DNA of 64,000 nucleotides from Mesorhizobium sp. (GTDB lineage Bacteria; Pseudomonadota; Alphaproteobacteria; Rhizobiales; Rhizobiaceae), in the NCBI GenBank assembly GCA_004020875.1, contig SAPZ01000002.1, positions 310,001-374,000 of the forward strand. The letters are read 5' to 3'. Of the stretch, positions 35,785-43,857 are shown one piece after another. Positions within the stretch are counted from its first letter, which is position 1, and every line of letters begins with the position of its first letter. The notes under the pieces were generated by a model. That model saw nothing but the letters and a program-made list of their open reading frames with translations, had not been told where the DNA came from and ran no database searches. A program made the position numbers and the translations under genes.

Positions 35785-38526
35785 TTATTCGGCTGCGGCC
35801 GGATGGATGGGCGCGCCGTGCCTGGCGCGCTCGATTGCGTGGAGAAGGCCGCCTCTGCGGGTATAGACAGCCCAGGTGATGGCTAGGCAGCTCACATAGA
35901 ACAGAAGGAACGCCCACAACGCGGCGTCCGGCGAGCCTGTAAGCGCGATCGAGGTGCCGTAGCTCTTGGGGATAAAGAAGGCGCCGAAGGCCGCGATCGC
36001 CGAGGTGAAGCCGGTGATGGCCGCGGACTCTTTCTCCGCCTGCTGGCGACGTGCTTCCGCGTTGGCTTCGGGCAGCAAGCGGTCCATCTCCTTGGCCATG
36101 ATCACCGGGATCATCTGGAAGGTGGAGGCGTTGCCGACGCCGGTGGCGAAGAACAGGAGCAGGAAGGAGGCGAAAAAGCCCAGGAACGCGCCCGGCTGAT
36201 CCTTGATGCCGATGAACCACAACACCCCGGCAACGCCGGCGATCATCAGCACGAAAGCCCAGAAGGTGACGCGCGCGCCGCCATATCGATCCGCAAGCCA
36301 GCCCGAGCCGGAGCGCGAGAGAGCGCCGACGAGCGGGCCGAGAAAGGCGAACTGGAGCGCGTTGACGTCCGGAAACAGCATCTTCGTGAGCAGCGGGAAG
36401 CCGGCCGAATAGCCGATGAAGGATCCAAACGTGCCTGTGTAAAGCCAGCACATGATCCAGTTGTGACGGCGCTGGAAGATCACGGCCTGCTCTGCAAAGG
36501 ACGCCTTGGCCGAAGCGATGTCGTTCATGCCGAACCAACTCGCGAAGGCCGAGACTATGATGAACGGAACGAAGATGAAGCCGGCGTTCTGCAGCCAAAG
36601 CGGCGCGTCACCGGCCGGTCCCTTGACCATGGCCGGATCACCGCCGAGCCAGCCGAAAATCCCGGTGGTGATCGCCAGCGGCACGACGAACTGGACGACG
36701 CTGACGCCGAGATTGCCGAGGCCGGCGTTGAGCGCAAGCGCATTTCCCTTCTCCGCCCTCGGGAAGAAGAAGGAGATGTTGGCCATGGAGGAGGCGAAGT
36801 TGCCGCCGCCGAAACCGCAGAGCAGTGCCAGGATCAGCAGCACGACATAGGGCGTGTCGGGGTTCTGCACGGCATAGCCGATGCCGACCGCCGGGATGAT
36901 GAGCGACCAGGTGGTAAGCGTCGTCCAGAGCCTGCCTCCGAAGATCGGCACCATGAAGGAATAGAAGATGCGCAGTGTCGCCCCGGAGATCCCGGGCAGA
37001 GCGGCGAGCCAGAAGAGCTGGTCCGTGGTGAAAGTGAAGCCGACGAGCGGAAGCTTGGCAACGACGACCGACCATACCTGCCAGATGGCGAAGGAAAGCA
37101 GCAGCGCCGGGATCGAAAGCCACAGGTTGCGCTTGGCGATGCGGCGGCCGGTTTCAGCCCAGAAAGTCTTGTCCTCGGGACGCCAGTCGGTAAGGGGGCC
37201 GCCCGTCCGGGTCTTTGCCACCGGCTCAGGCATTTGCTGCATTTCCGGGAAGGGAGGCAGCTTGGCAAGGGCCTCGCCGACGGCTCCGCGCTCCATCTGG
37301 CGGATGGCCATGTGCATCCACAGCAGCGCGCCCGAGACCAGCAGGAAGAGCGCCATGAAGCAGCTCGTCCAGAGGCCGGTCAGGTCGAGCAGCAGGCCGA
37401 ACAGGATCGGCAGCACGAAGCCACCGAGGCCGCCGATCATGCCGACGAGTCCGCCGACCGAACCGACATGGTTGGGATAGTAGACCGGGATGTGCTTGTA
37501 GACGGCGGCCTTGCCGAGCGCCATGAAGAAGCCCAGCACGAAGATCGTGACGATGAAACCGAAAAGGCCCATCTCGATGTGGAAGGAGGTCGTCGTGCCG
37601 TTGGCGCCGTGGACGATATAGTCGGTTGGCGGATAGGACAGGATGAAGGTTGCCGCGACCGACACGAAGAAGGTCCAGTAGAGCACGCGGCGGGCGCCGA
37701 AGCTGTCCGAGAGATGTCCGCCATAGGCGCGGAACAGGCTTGCCGGCACCGAGAAGAAGGCTGCGATCATGCCAGCCGTCTTGATGTCGAGGCCGTAGAC
37801 GTTGATGAGATATTGCGGCAGCCAGAGCGCGAGCGCCACGAAGGCACCGAAGACGAAGAAATAGTAGAGCGCGAAACGCCAGATCTGGACGTTCTTCAGA
37901 GGCTCGAGTTCGAGCCAGGCGCTTTTCGGCTTGATGCGGGAACGCCGGCGTTCGACGATGACCGGATCATCGTCAGTCGTCAGCCAGAAGATGAGGGCCA
38001 TGACGACGAGGGCCGCCGCCCAGACCTGGGCAACCGCCTGCCATCCGAAGGCGACGAGCACGAAGGGGGCGAGAAATTTGGTGACCGCGGCGCCGACATT
38101 GCCCGCGCCGAAGATGCCAAGTGCCGTGCCTTGCCTTTGCGGCGGAAACCAGCGCGACACATAGGCGACACCGACCGAAAAAGAGCCGCCGGCGATGCCG
38201 ACGCCGAGGGCCGCGACCAGCATCTGCGGATAGGTATGAGCGTAGGACAACAGGAACGTCGCGGCCGCGGCGGCCAGCATGTTCGCGGTGAAGACGATCC
38301 GGCCGCCATAGCGGTCGGTCCAGATACCAAGCGCGACCCTCAGCAGGGAGCCTGTCAGGATCGGCGTGCCGACGAGCAGGCCGAACTGGGTCTCGGTGAG
38401 GCCGAGTTCCTGTCGGATGCGAATGCCGATGATGGAGAAGATGGTCCAGACCGCGAAGCAGACCGTAAATGCGGCCGTGCTTGCGCCCAAGATTTGCACG
38501 GACTTCGCATTGACGGTCGTTTTCAT
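35785..38526 (-). CDS. narK: NarK1-NarK2 fused nitrate/nitrite transporter
   Basis: A 913-residue protein made of two 12-helix major-facilitator units joined by a linker near residues 430-475 (LPPFPEMQQMPEPVAKTRTG). The first half contains FGLLVGTPILTGSLLRVALG and GGSFSVGVAYVSRWFPPQRQ, the second FWLAALPGISGATLRIFYSF and GGGNFASSMANISFFFPRAE, which include the two nitrate signature motifs. In Paracoccus such a fusion combines a nitrate/proton symporter (NarK1) and a nitrate/nitrite antiporter (NarK2); I assume the same here. It is the first gene of the nar operon, 14 bases before narG, under a promoter with two Crp/Fnr-type palindromes. Confidence 0.95.
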   Translation of the reverse strand: MKTTVNAKSVQILGASTAAFTVCFAVWTIFSIIGIRIRQELGLTETQFGLLVGTPILTGSLLRVALGIWTDRYGGRIVFTANMLAAAAATFLLSYAHTYPQMLVAALGVGIAGGSFSVGVAYVSRWFPPQRQGTALGIFGAGNVGAAVTKFLAPFVLVAFGWQAVAQVWAAALVVMALIFWLTTDDDPVIVERRRSRIKPKSAWLELEPLKNVQIWRFALYYFFVFGAFVALALWLPQYLINVYGLDIKTAGMIAAFFSVPASLFRAYGGHLSDSFGARRVLYWTFFVSVAATFILSYPPTDYIVHGANGTTTSFHIEMGLFGFIVTIFVLGFFMALGKAAVYKHIPVYYPNHVGSVGGLVGMIGGLGGFVLPILFGLLLDLTGLWTSCFMALFLLVSGALLWMHMAIRQMERGAVGEALAKLPPFPEMQQMPEPVAKTRTGGPLTDWRPEDKTFWAETGRRIAKRNLWLSIPALLLSFAIWQVWSVVVAKLPLVGFTFTTDQLFWLAALPGISGATLRIFYSFMVPIFGGRLWTTLTTWSLIIPAVGIGYAVQNPDTPYVVLLILALLCGFGGGNFASSMANISFFFPRAEKGNALALNAGLGNLGVSVVQFVVPLAITTGIFGWLGGDPAMVKGPAGDAPLWLQNAGFIFVPFIIVSAFASWFGMNDIASAKASFAEQAVIFQRRHNWIMCWLYTGTFGSFIGYSAGFPLLTKMLFPDVNALQFAFLGPLVGALSRSGSGWLADRYGGARVTFWAFVLMIAGVAGVLWFIGIKDQPGAFLGFFASFLLLFFATGVGNASTFQMIPVIMAKEMDRLLPEANAEARRQQAEKESAAITGFTSAIAAFGAFFIPKSYGTSIALTGSPDAALWAFLLFYVSCLAITWAVYTRRGGLLHAIERARHGAPIHPAAAE

Positions 38527-38612
38527 CGCAGGCAGCCACTTCGACAGTTGATCTCAAGGATCGGGCTCTCGCCCGCTCGAGGCCAAAATGGCTAAGCCGG
38601 CATCGTCCGGCA

Positions 38613-38626
38613 TTGATCCAAATCAA
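38613..38626. promoter_or_regulatory. Perfect FNR/FixK box TTGATCCAAATCAA
   Basis: TTGAT-CCAA-ATCAA agrees with the FNR/FixK consensus at all ten positions. It lies 87 bases before the narK start (minus) and 71 bases before the Crp/Fnr-type regulator (plus), in the shared intergenic region, where it can activate narK-narGHJI. Confidence 0.85.
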
Positions 38627-38634
38627 GGCGCGGC

Positions 38635-38648
38635 GTGACATTTGTCAC
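38635..38648. promoter_or_regulatory. Second Crp/Fnr-type palindrome GTGACATTTGTCAC
   Basis: A perfect 14-base palindrome (GTGACA-TT-TGTCAC) eight bases past the FNR box. The GTGAC/GTCAC half sites resemble Crp/DNR/NarR-type sites more than FNR sites. It is a candidate for binding by the regulator encoded 50 bases downstream. Confidence 0.55.
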
Positions 38649-38696
38649 AGACGATGCAGCGACAGCCGGAAGGCCTGAATTCGGAGAAGTGATATT

Positions 38697-39422
38697 TTGC
38701 TGGATGAAGTGACGCATGAGGGCGTGGCACCGGAAGAGTTACCGCTTTTTCGGGGGCTACCCTCATCCCGCCGGGCCGAGCTGCTGCGGCATGCCATGGT
38801 GCACAGCGTGTCCCCAGGCACCGTTCTGTTCGAGCAAGGCGACGCGCCGAATTTTCAGCTGATCGTGCTGGCGGGGTCCGCGCAGTTGTTCGGACGATCG
38901 GCCGAAGGCCGTGAAGTCTTGATCGAGGCTGTCAGGGCCCCGGATCTCATCATCCCCGCCGCCGTCCTGACCGATGCGCCCTATCTCATGCAGGCCAGGG
39001 TGCCAGAGCCTTCGCGGTTCTTGTTGATTCATGCGGCGGCGTTTCGCACCGCCGTCAATGCGGACCCTTTGCTGGCGCACGCAGTGATCGGAAGCCTCGC
39101 GCACCAATTTCGGCGGATGGTCCGTCAGATCAAGAACCTCAAATTGAGGACGGCGACCCAGCGCGTCGGATGTTATCTCCTGGCGCTGTCGAAGCGGCAG
39201 GGCACGCCGGACCGGGCCGTCCTGCCGTTTGAGAAGACGCTCATCGCGTCCGAGCTCGGCATTACGCGCGAGTCGTTTTCGCGCGCATTGTCGAGCCTGG
39301 GACAATCGGGCATCAGGGTCGACGGCCAGACGATAGCAATTCTCGATGCGCGCCGCCTTGCCGCCACATGCACGCCCGACCCGCTCATCGACGGAGCGGA
39401 CGCCGAGGATTTTGCAATCTGA
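38697..39422 (+). CDS. Crp/Fnr-family regulator, NarR/DNR-like
   Basis: A 241-residue regulator with an N-terminal cyclic-nucleotide-like beta-barrel (VSPGTVLFEQGDAPNFQLIV), a dimerisation helix (SLAHQFRRMVRQIKNLKLRT) and a C-terminal helix-turn-helix (SELGITRESFSRALSSLGQS, with the FNR-type E..S recognition residues). The N-terminal Cys cluster of FNR is absent, so it is not an Fe-S oxygen sensor. Divergence from narK matches NarR of Paracoccus, which responds to nitrate/nitrite; a DNR/NNR-type NO sensor is the alternative. The start is TTG at 38697, supported by GGAGAAG ten bases upstream. Confidence 0.88.
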   Translation: MLDEVTHEGVAPEELPLFRGLPSSRRAELLRHAMVHSVSPGTVLFEQGDAPNFQLIVLAGSAQLFGRSAEGREVLIEAVRAPDLIIPAAVLTDAPYLMQARVPEPSRFLLIHAAAFRTAVNADPLLAHAVIGSLAHQFRRMVRQIKNLKLRTATQRVGCYLLALSKRQGTPDRAVLPFEKTLIASELGITRESFSRALSSLGQSGIRVDGQTIAILDARRLAATCTPDPLIDGADAEDFAI

Positions 39423-39453
39423 TGGGCCAATCTGACTGATGGGGCAATCTGAC
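39420..39453. repeat. 17-base tandem duplication at the regulator stop codon
   Basis: Two adjacent copies, tgatgggccaatctgac (39420-39436) and tgatggggcaatctgac (39437-39453), differ at one base. The first copy starts within the stop codon of the regulator gene, and a third CAATCTGA precedes it. Confidence 0.7.
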
Positions 39454-39538
39454 CGGCCATCGCGGCTGGCCCGCCGTCATCGCGAATGTCGAGGCGCCAC
39501 TGGCCGGACTGTCGCTCATACCCAGCCAGCGGATCAGG

Positions 39539-39552
39539 TTGACCCAGATCAA
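39539..39552. promoter_or_regulatory. FNR/NNR-like box TTGACCCAGATCAA
   Basis: TTGAC-CCAG-ATCAA combines a TTGAC and an ATCAA half site, nearly the perfect FNR/NNR consensus. It lies 110 bases before the likely start of the TDT transporter at 39663. Confidence 0.55.
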
Positions 39553-39662
39553 CGCCACCAGGTCGATCTGGCGGTCTCTTCGGCTGTCGCCGGAAAATTC
39601 CAGGGAGCGATTTGCGATCTTCGCTTCTCGGGTCCCTCATCCCCGGTGTTGCGGTCAAAGAG

Positions 39663-40724
39663 ATGACGATCGGAAGCAGTGGCTCGAACTCGGCGCGGCC
39701 GGACCTGAATCTGGCGAATATGTCACCGGCGTACTTCGCGCTGGTCATGGCCACCGGCATCGTATCTCTCGCGGCCTCCATGATGGAGCATCCGAACCTC
39801 GCGCTTGCCTTGTTCGTTCTCAACATTGGGCAATATGCCGTCCTGTGGCTGCTCTACATCCTGCGGGCATGGCGTCATCCGCGGCGGTTCTTCGGCGACA
39901 TGGTCGCTCATCTTACCGGACCGGGCTATTTCACGACGGTGGCAGGCACCGGCATCCTGGCCAGCCAGTTCATGATCCTGCGTGAGGACATCGCCGCGGG
40001 CGCGGCCTTGTGGGCGTTGGCCGTCGTTCTGTGGGTCTGCCTGACCTACACGATTTTCACCGCCTTCACCGTCAAGCGCGAAAAACCCACACTCGACAAG
40101 GGTATCAACGGCGGCTGGCTGCTGGCTGTGGTGGCTACACAGGCCCTGTCCGTATCCACGGCGCTGCTTGCCGCGCGTATCGACCAGCCGTATCGGCTCG
40201 AGCTCAATCTCATGGCTTTGTCGATGTGGCTATGGGGCGGCATGCTCTACATATGGATGATGTCGCTGATCTTCTATCGTTATGCGTTTTTTCGCTTTTC
40301 GCCCGGCGATCTGGCGCCGCCTTATTGGATCAACATGGGCGCCATGGCCATTTCCACGCTAGCTGGATCCTTGCTGATACTGAACGCGCCGCATGCACCG
40401 TACCTGACGTCCCTGCTGCCCTTCCTGAAGGGCTTCACTATCTTCTACTGGGCCACGGGAACCTGGTGGATACCAATGCTGCTCCTGTTAGGCATCTGGC
40501 GCTACGGGTACGAGCGTTTTCCTTTCGACTATGACCCGCTGTATTGGGGAGCGGTATTTCCGCTAGGCATGTACGCAGCTTCCACCTGGCAGATGGATCG
40601 CGCCATGGAATTCGGCTTTCTATCGTATCTGCCTCGCGTGTTCCTTTACATCGCCCTGGCAGCCTGGACAGTGACGTTCATCGGTATGGTGCGTTCGCTC
40701 ACGCGCAGCTTGTTGCATGCTTAA
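39663..40724 (+). CDS. TDT-family (tellurite-resistance/dicarboxylate) transporter
   Basis: A 353-residue protein with ten hydrophobic helices and the TDT family opening NMSPAYFALVMATGIVSLAA. Other landmarks are GPGYFTTVAGTGILASQFMI, the Phe/Trp-rich FTIFYWATGTWWIPMLLLL and the final FPLGMYAASTWQMDRAMEF. The TDT superfamily covers TehA, SLAC1-like anion channels and malate or sulfite carriers. Such genes are common in denitrification and nitrate-respiration clusters, so a role in anion movement (nitrite, dicarboxylates) is possible, but not shown. The ATG at 39663 fits the family start; the frame is open from 39612. Confidence 0.85.
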   Translation: MTIGSSGSNSARPDLNLANMSPAYFALVMATGIVSLAASMMEHPNLALALFVLNIGQYAVLWLLYILRAWRHPRRFFGDMVAHLTGPGYFTTVAGTGILASQFMILREDIAAGAALWALAVVLWVCLTYTIFTAFTVKREKPTLDKGINGGWLLAVVATQALSVSTALLAARIDQPYRLELNLMALSMWLWGGMLYIWMMSLIFYRYAFFRFSPGDLAPPYWINMGAMAISTLAGSLLILNAPHAPYLTSLLPFLKGFTIFYWATGTWWIPMLLLLGIWRYGYERFPFDYDPLYWGAVFPLGMYAASTWQMDRAMEFGFLSYLPRVFLYIALAAWTVTFIGMVRSLTRSLLHA

Positions 40725-40944
40725 TCTTGGGTAGCGCGCACGCTCCAAATCCGGTCCGCGCAAACGCGAGGCCCCATATTCGAATGACACAGCAACTCAA
40801 AACGGCCCTTTCGCTGCGGCTAAAGCGCAGCGTTCAAGGCGTTCGCGTGGGGCATGCTGAGCCGCGCCTCTCAGGAACGGTGGTCGGTTCGGGAAAGCCG
40901 GCGGCATTGCTGCCAACTGAAGAAATTTACCCGAATTCCAAAGG

Positions 40945-41110
40945 TCATCGGGCCGAATCTTTTCTGCCGATTTCGACCAACCATTCCGGCGGCCCGGCTC
41001 CAGGCGGTCGAGCATCGATGACGGCCGCAGGCTTTCCTGCCGCATGCAGTTGCCTGATATCATACGGCGCGACTTTCTGCTCCTCATAATTCGCCGCGGG
41101 GCTTCCCTCC
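40945..41110 (-). pseudogene. Possible small protein or gene remnant after ubiX
   Basis: One minus-strand frame reads NYEEQKVAPYDIRQLHAAGK followed by PAAVIDARPPGAGPPEWLVE and a stop at 40945-40947, with good codon use. It has no start codon in frame; the ATG near 41115 (MSDG) could initiate it if one base had been lost in the GGGAGGG run. The rest of the 400-base interval 40725-41125 holds nothing I recognise. Confidence 0.35.
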
Positions 41111-41125
41111 CATCGGACATCTTCA

Positions 41126-41719
41126 TCAAAACGACTGGCGGGTTGCGACGTTCTTTTCGCCCCACCTGGTCAGCTTGTCGCCGGGCTCCACGCCCGCCCA
41201 GTTGACCAGTCGTGCCGCCATCTCTTCGATCATCGCCTCGATCGAAGCCGGCTTGACATAGAATGGCGGCACCGGCGGCGCGATGATCGCTCCCATGCGC
41301 GTCAATCTCAGCATCGCATCCAGATGCCCTTCATGCAGAGGCGCCTCGCGCGGCACGACCACCAATCTGCGCCTCTCCTTCAGGACGACGTCGGCTGCCC
41401 TTGTGAGAAGGTTGTCGCCCAGGCCGTGCGCCATCGCTGCAAGGGTCCGCATCGAGCAGGGCACGACGATCATGCCGTCCGTCCTGAAGGAGCCGCTGGC
41501 GATAGGTGCAGCCAGATCCTGGTGGGAGTGGGTATGGTTGGCGAGCGAAGCAAGCTGCGCCAATCCGTCGGCGCCGAGCTCGTAAGAAATGGTCACGCGC
41601 GCGCTCTTTGAGGTGACAAGATGCGTTTCCGCTCCGGCTCGGACCAGCTGGCGTATGGTTTCGAGCGCCAGCATCGAGCCGGACGCGCCGGTCACCCCAA
41701 CTATGATCCGTTTCGTCAT
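41126..41719 (-). CDS. ubiX: Flavin prenyltransferase UbiX
   Basis: A 197-residue UbiX/Pad1 protein that makes prenylated FMN, the cofactor of UbiD. It begins KRIIVGVTGASGSMLALETI with the flavin-binding GASGS, and has GSFRTDGMIVVPCSMRTLAA and RRLVVVPREAPLHEGHLDAM, with the PRE(A/T)PL(H/S) signature. The start overlaps the ubiD stop by 4 bases, so the two are coupled, as required for a cofactor maker and its user. Confidence 0.95.
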   Translation of the reverse strand: MTKRIIVGVTGASGSMLALETIRQLVRAGAETHLVTSKSARVTISYELGADGLAQLASLANHTHSHQDLAAPIASGSFRTDGMIVVPCSMRTLAAMAHGLGDNLLTRAADVVLKERRRLVVVPREAPLHEGHLDAMLRLTRMGAIIAPPVPPFYVKPASIEAMIEEMAARLVNWAGVEPGDKLTRWGEKNVATRQSF

Positions 41720-43224
41720 TTCCGCACCGAACCGGTTGCCTGCGGAAAAAGCTCGTCCCAGCGCTCGGAGACCCTTTCAACGATGTGAGACGACATCTTC
41801 AACTCCTTTCCCCACTCACGGGACGTTTCGGACCCGATCTTGCGCGTCGCGTCGAACCCGATTTTTCCGCCAAGCCCTTCGAGGGGCGACGCGAAGTCGA
41901 GAGTGTCGATAGGGGTTCGATCCAGCGTCATCAGGTCGCGTGAAAAATCCATTCGGGTGGCGACCGCCCACATCACGTCCGACCACGATCGGATGTCGAT
42001 GTCGGCGTCCACCACCACGACCATCTTAGTCATCGAGAACTGCGGCAACAGCGACCAGAACCCCATCATCACCCGCCGCGCCTGTCCGGCATATTTCTTG
42101 ACGATCGATATGACTGCGATCCTGTAGGAGCAGGCTTCCGGCGGCAGCCAGACGTCGAGAATTTCCGGCATCTGCTGGTGCAGCAGTGGCTTGAAGACAT
42201 CGAGCAGCGCCTCGGCGAGGACGGACGGCTCGTCGGGCGCGCGCCCGGTGAACGTCGTGAGATAGTTCGCGCCATCCCTCACGCGAATCCGCTTGAGCTT
42301 GAAGACGGGAAAATGCTCCGCGCTATTATAGTATCCGGTGTGGTCGCCGAAGGGACCCTCCTGCGCCGTTTCGTTGGGTGAGACGGTTCCCTCGAGCACG
42401 ATTTCGGCGCTGGTCGGGATATGGAGCTGGATGCTCTTGCAGGGAGACAGTCCGACCCGTCGGTCGTTGATCAATCCGGACAGCGACAGTTCCGATACGC
42501 CTTCGGGCGCCGGCATTACCGCCGCTATCAATGTCGCGGGATCGGCGCCGATGACGACGGCGACGGGCATCTCGATCCCCCTCAACTGCCACATGCGATG
42601 ATGGGCAGCGCCGCCTCGCATGGGCAGCCACCTTATGATCGCACGGTCCCGGGCAATGACCTGCATTCGGTATATGCCCAGATTGTATCTGCCGGGATCG
42701 TCGTCGCCCGGCGGCCGGGTGACGACCACCGGCCAGGTGATGAGAGGACCGGCGTCCTCCGGCCAGCATGTCTGGACGGGAAGGATTGCGAAATCCGGTT
42801 CCGCATCCCGCCATATCCTTGATGACGAAACGATCTTCGGGCGCGCCGCCAACGCTCCGCGCGCAGCAGAAAACATGTGGCGTGCCTCACGCAGGTTCTG
42901 CGGAGCCTGGGGGGACCTCATCCAAGCCAGCAGGGCGCCGAGGGTTTCCAGTCCGCGGATGTCCGTGCCAAGCCCCCAGGCGACACGCTCCCGTGTCCCA
43001 AAGATATTCGCCACGGCCGGAAAGGACGAACCGCCGCCCCGATCGTCCGTCGGCATCGTTATGCGCAGCGCCGGTCCGCGGGCCGCGATCACCCTTTTAT
43101 GGATCTCCGTCAGCTCGAACCGCGTCGATACCGGGACACGGATTTCGCGAAGCTGGCCCTTCTCGGCCAAGTACGAAAGAAAGGATCCGAGATCGGAGAA
43201 CTGGGGAAGAAGGCGATGATGCAT
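41716..43224 (-). CDS. ubiD: UbiD-family decarboxylase
   Basis: A 502-residue UbiD protein, expected to decarboxylate the polyprenyl-hydroxybenzoate intermediate of ubiquinone using prenyl-FMN and Mn2+/K+. Conserved regions include GRYNLGIYRMQVIARDRAII (substrate/prFMN region), EIVLEGTVSPNETAQEGPFG with the Glu and the E-x-P-F-G-D-H-T-G-Y segment, and FSMTKMVVVVDADIDIRSWS. I start at the ATG at 43224, since the family begins close to FSDLGSFLSYLAEKGQLREI; the frame is open to 43290. In this setting it likely supports quinone synthesis, although UbiD family members on aromatic acids cannot be excluded. Confidence 0.9.
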   Translation of the reverse strand: MHHRLLPQFSDLGSFLSYLAEKGQLREIRVPVSTRFELTEIHKRVIAARGPALRITMPTDDRGGGSSFPAVANIFGTRERVAWGLGTDIRGLETLGALLAWMRSPQAPQNLREARHMFSAARGALAARPKIVSSSRIWRDAEPDFAILPVQTCWPEDAGPLITWPVVVTRPPGDDDPGRYNLGIYRMQVIARDRAIIRWLPMRGGAAHHRMWQLRGIEMPVAVVIGADPATLIAAVMPAPEGVSELSLSGLINDRRVGLSPCKSIQLHIPTSAEIVLEGTVSPNETAQEGPFGDHTGYYNSAEHFPVFKLKRIRVRDGANYLTTFTGRAPDEPSVLAEALLDVFKPLLHQQMPEILDVWLPPEACSYRIAVISIVKKYAGQARRVMMGFWSLLPQFSMTKMVVVVDADIDIRSWSDVMWAVATRMDFSRDLMTLDRTPIDTLDFASPLEGLGGKIGFDATRKIGSETSREWGKELKMSSHIVERVSERWDELFPQATGSVRK

Positions 43225-43289
43225 GGCGAAATCCGGCACGACCGGGTCCGTCGGCGACGCCGTTCTCCCACGATGGCCACTCGAAAACA

Positions 43290-43303
43290 TTGCGCCAGGT
43301 CAA
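43290..43303. promoter_or_regulatory. Weak FNR-like box TTGCGCCAGGTCAA
   Basis: TTGCG-CCAG-GTCAA keeps the TTG/CAA core and the GTCAA half site. It sits in the shared region between ubiD (start 43224, minus) and the DUF6455-ubiTUV operon (start 43386, plus), about 83 bases before the latter. Confidence 0.35.
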
Positions 43304-43385
43304 AGAACGGGACGTTTGCGGGCGGTACGTTAAATCCAACCGCGTGAGGGCTGGTCGATGCCGAGGCGGTCGGGAAGACGTTCAG

Positions 43386-43808
43386 ATGGCTAACAACCTA
43401 ATCAACGGCACTTTTGATGCCTGCCGGGCCGTAATCGCCGTTTTCAAGGATCGCAGACGGAGCAAGACCGCCAGACGGGAGTTCTGGGCGCTTGGACCGG
43501 AGGAATGCACAGGCATGCTGAACGACATCGGCATGTCGGCCGCCGAGTTCGATGCGGCCATGCATCTGCCTCACGCATCGCAGGATTTCCTTACGTTGGC
43601 GATGCTTTCAGTCGGGATCGACCCCGACAATTTTGACACGCTGGAGTTCGCGCGTGACCATTTCCTGTCCCGAACCTGCATCACATGTCCGCATCGCCGC
43701 AAATGTCACGATCATATGCAGGCCTTCGATTTCGAAGGCCACTATCGGGATTTCTGCCCCAACAGCGAGAACTTCTCGAAGCTGCTCCGCAAGAGATGCG
43801 ACGCCTAG
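43386..43808 (+). CDS. DUF6455 family four-cysteine protein
   Basis: A 140-residue cytoplasmic protein of the DUF6455 type. The middle resembles DUF1127-like segments (REFWALGPEECTGMLNDIGM), and the C-terminal part has four Cys: Cys98, Cys101, Cys107 (in CITCPHRRKC) and Cys124 (in RDFCPNSENF). This spacing could bind an Fe-S cluster or Zn. It is the first gene of the plus-strand operon ahead of ubiTUV and may regulate or assist O2-independent ubiquinone synthesis; this is inference from context. The ATG at 43386 was chosen because the upstream frame is antisense to ubiD. Confidence 0.7.
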   Translation: MANNLINGTFDACRAVIAVFKDRRRSKTARREFWALGPEECTGMLNDIGMSAAEFDAAMHLPHASQDFLTLAMLSVGIDPDNFDTLEFARDHFLSRTCITCPHRRKCHDHMQAFDFEGHYRDFCPNSENFSKLLRKRCDA

Positions 43809-43857
43809 CAGGCCGCGGGACCCTCATGATCGAAGCCAGACCGGACCACGCTTGAAG

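Noticed and set aside
35771..36598. N-terminal extension of narG in the same frame
   Set aside because: It overlaps narK in another frame and has no similarity to NarG; the family start MSHFLDRL with a ribosome-binding site lies at 35770.
36463..38595. A 710-codon open frame on the plus strand, opposite narK
   Set aside because: It is a GC-bias shadow of the fused nitrate transporter. Composition is rich in Arg/Glu/Asp/His with no domain, and the minus-strand gene is certain.
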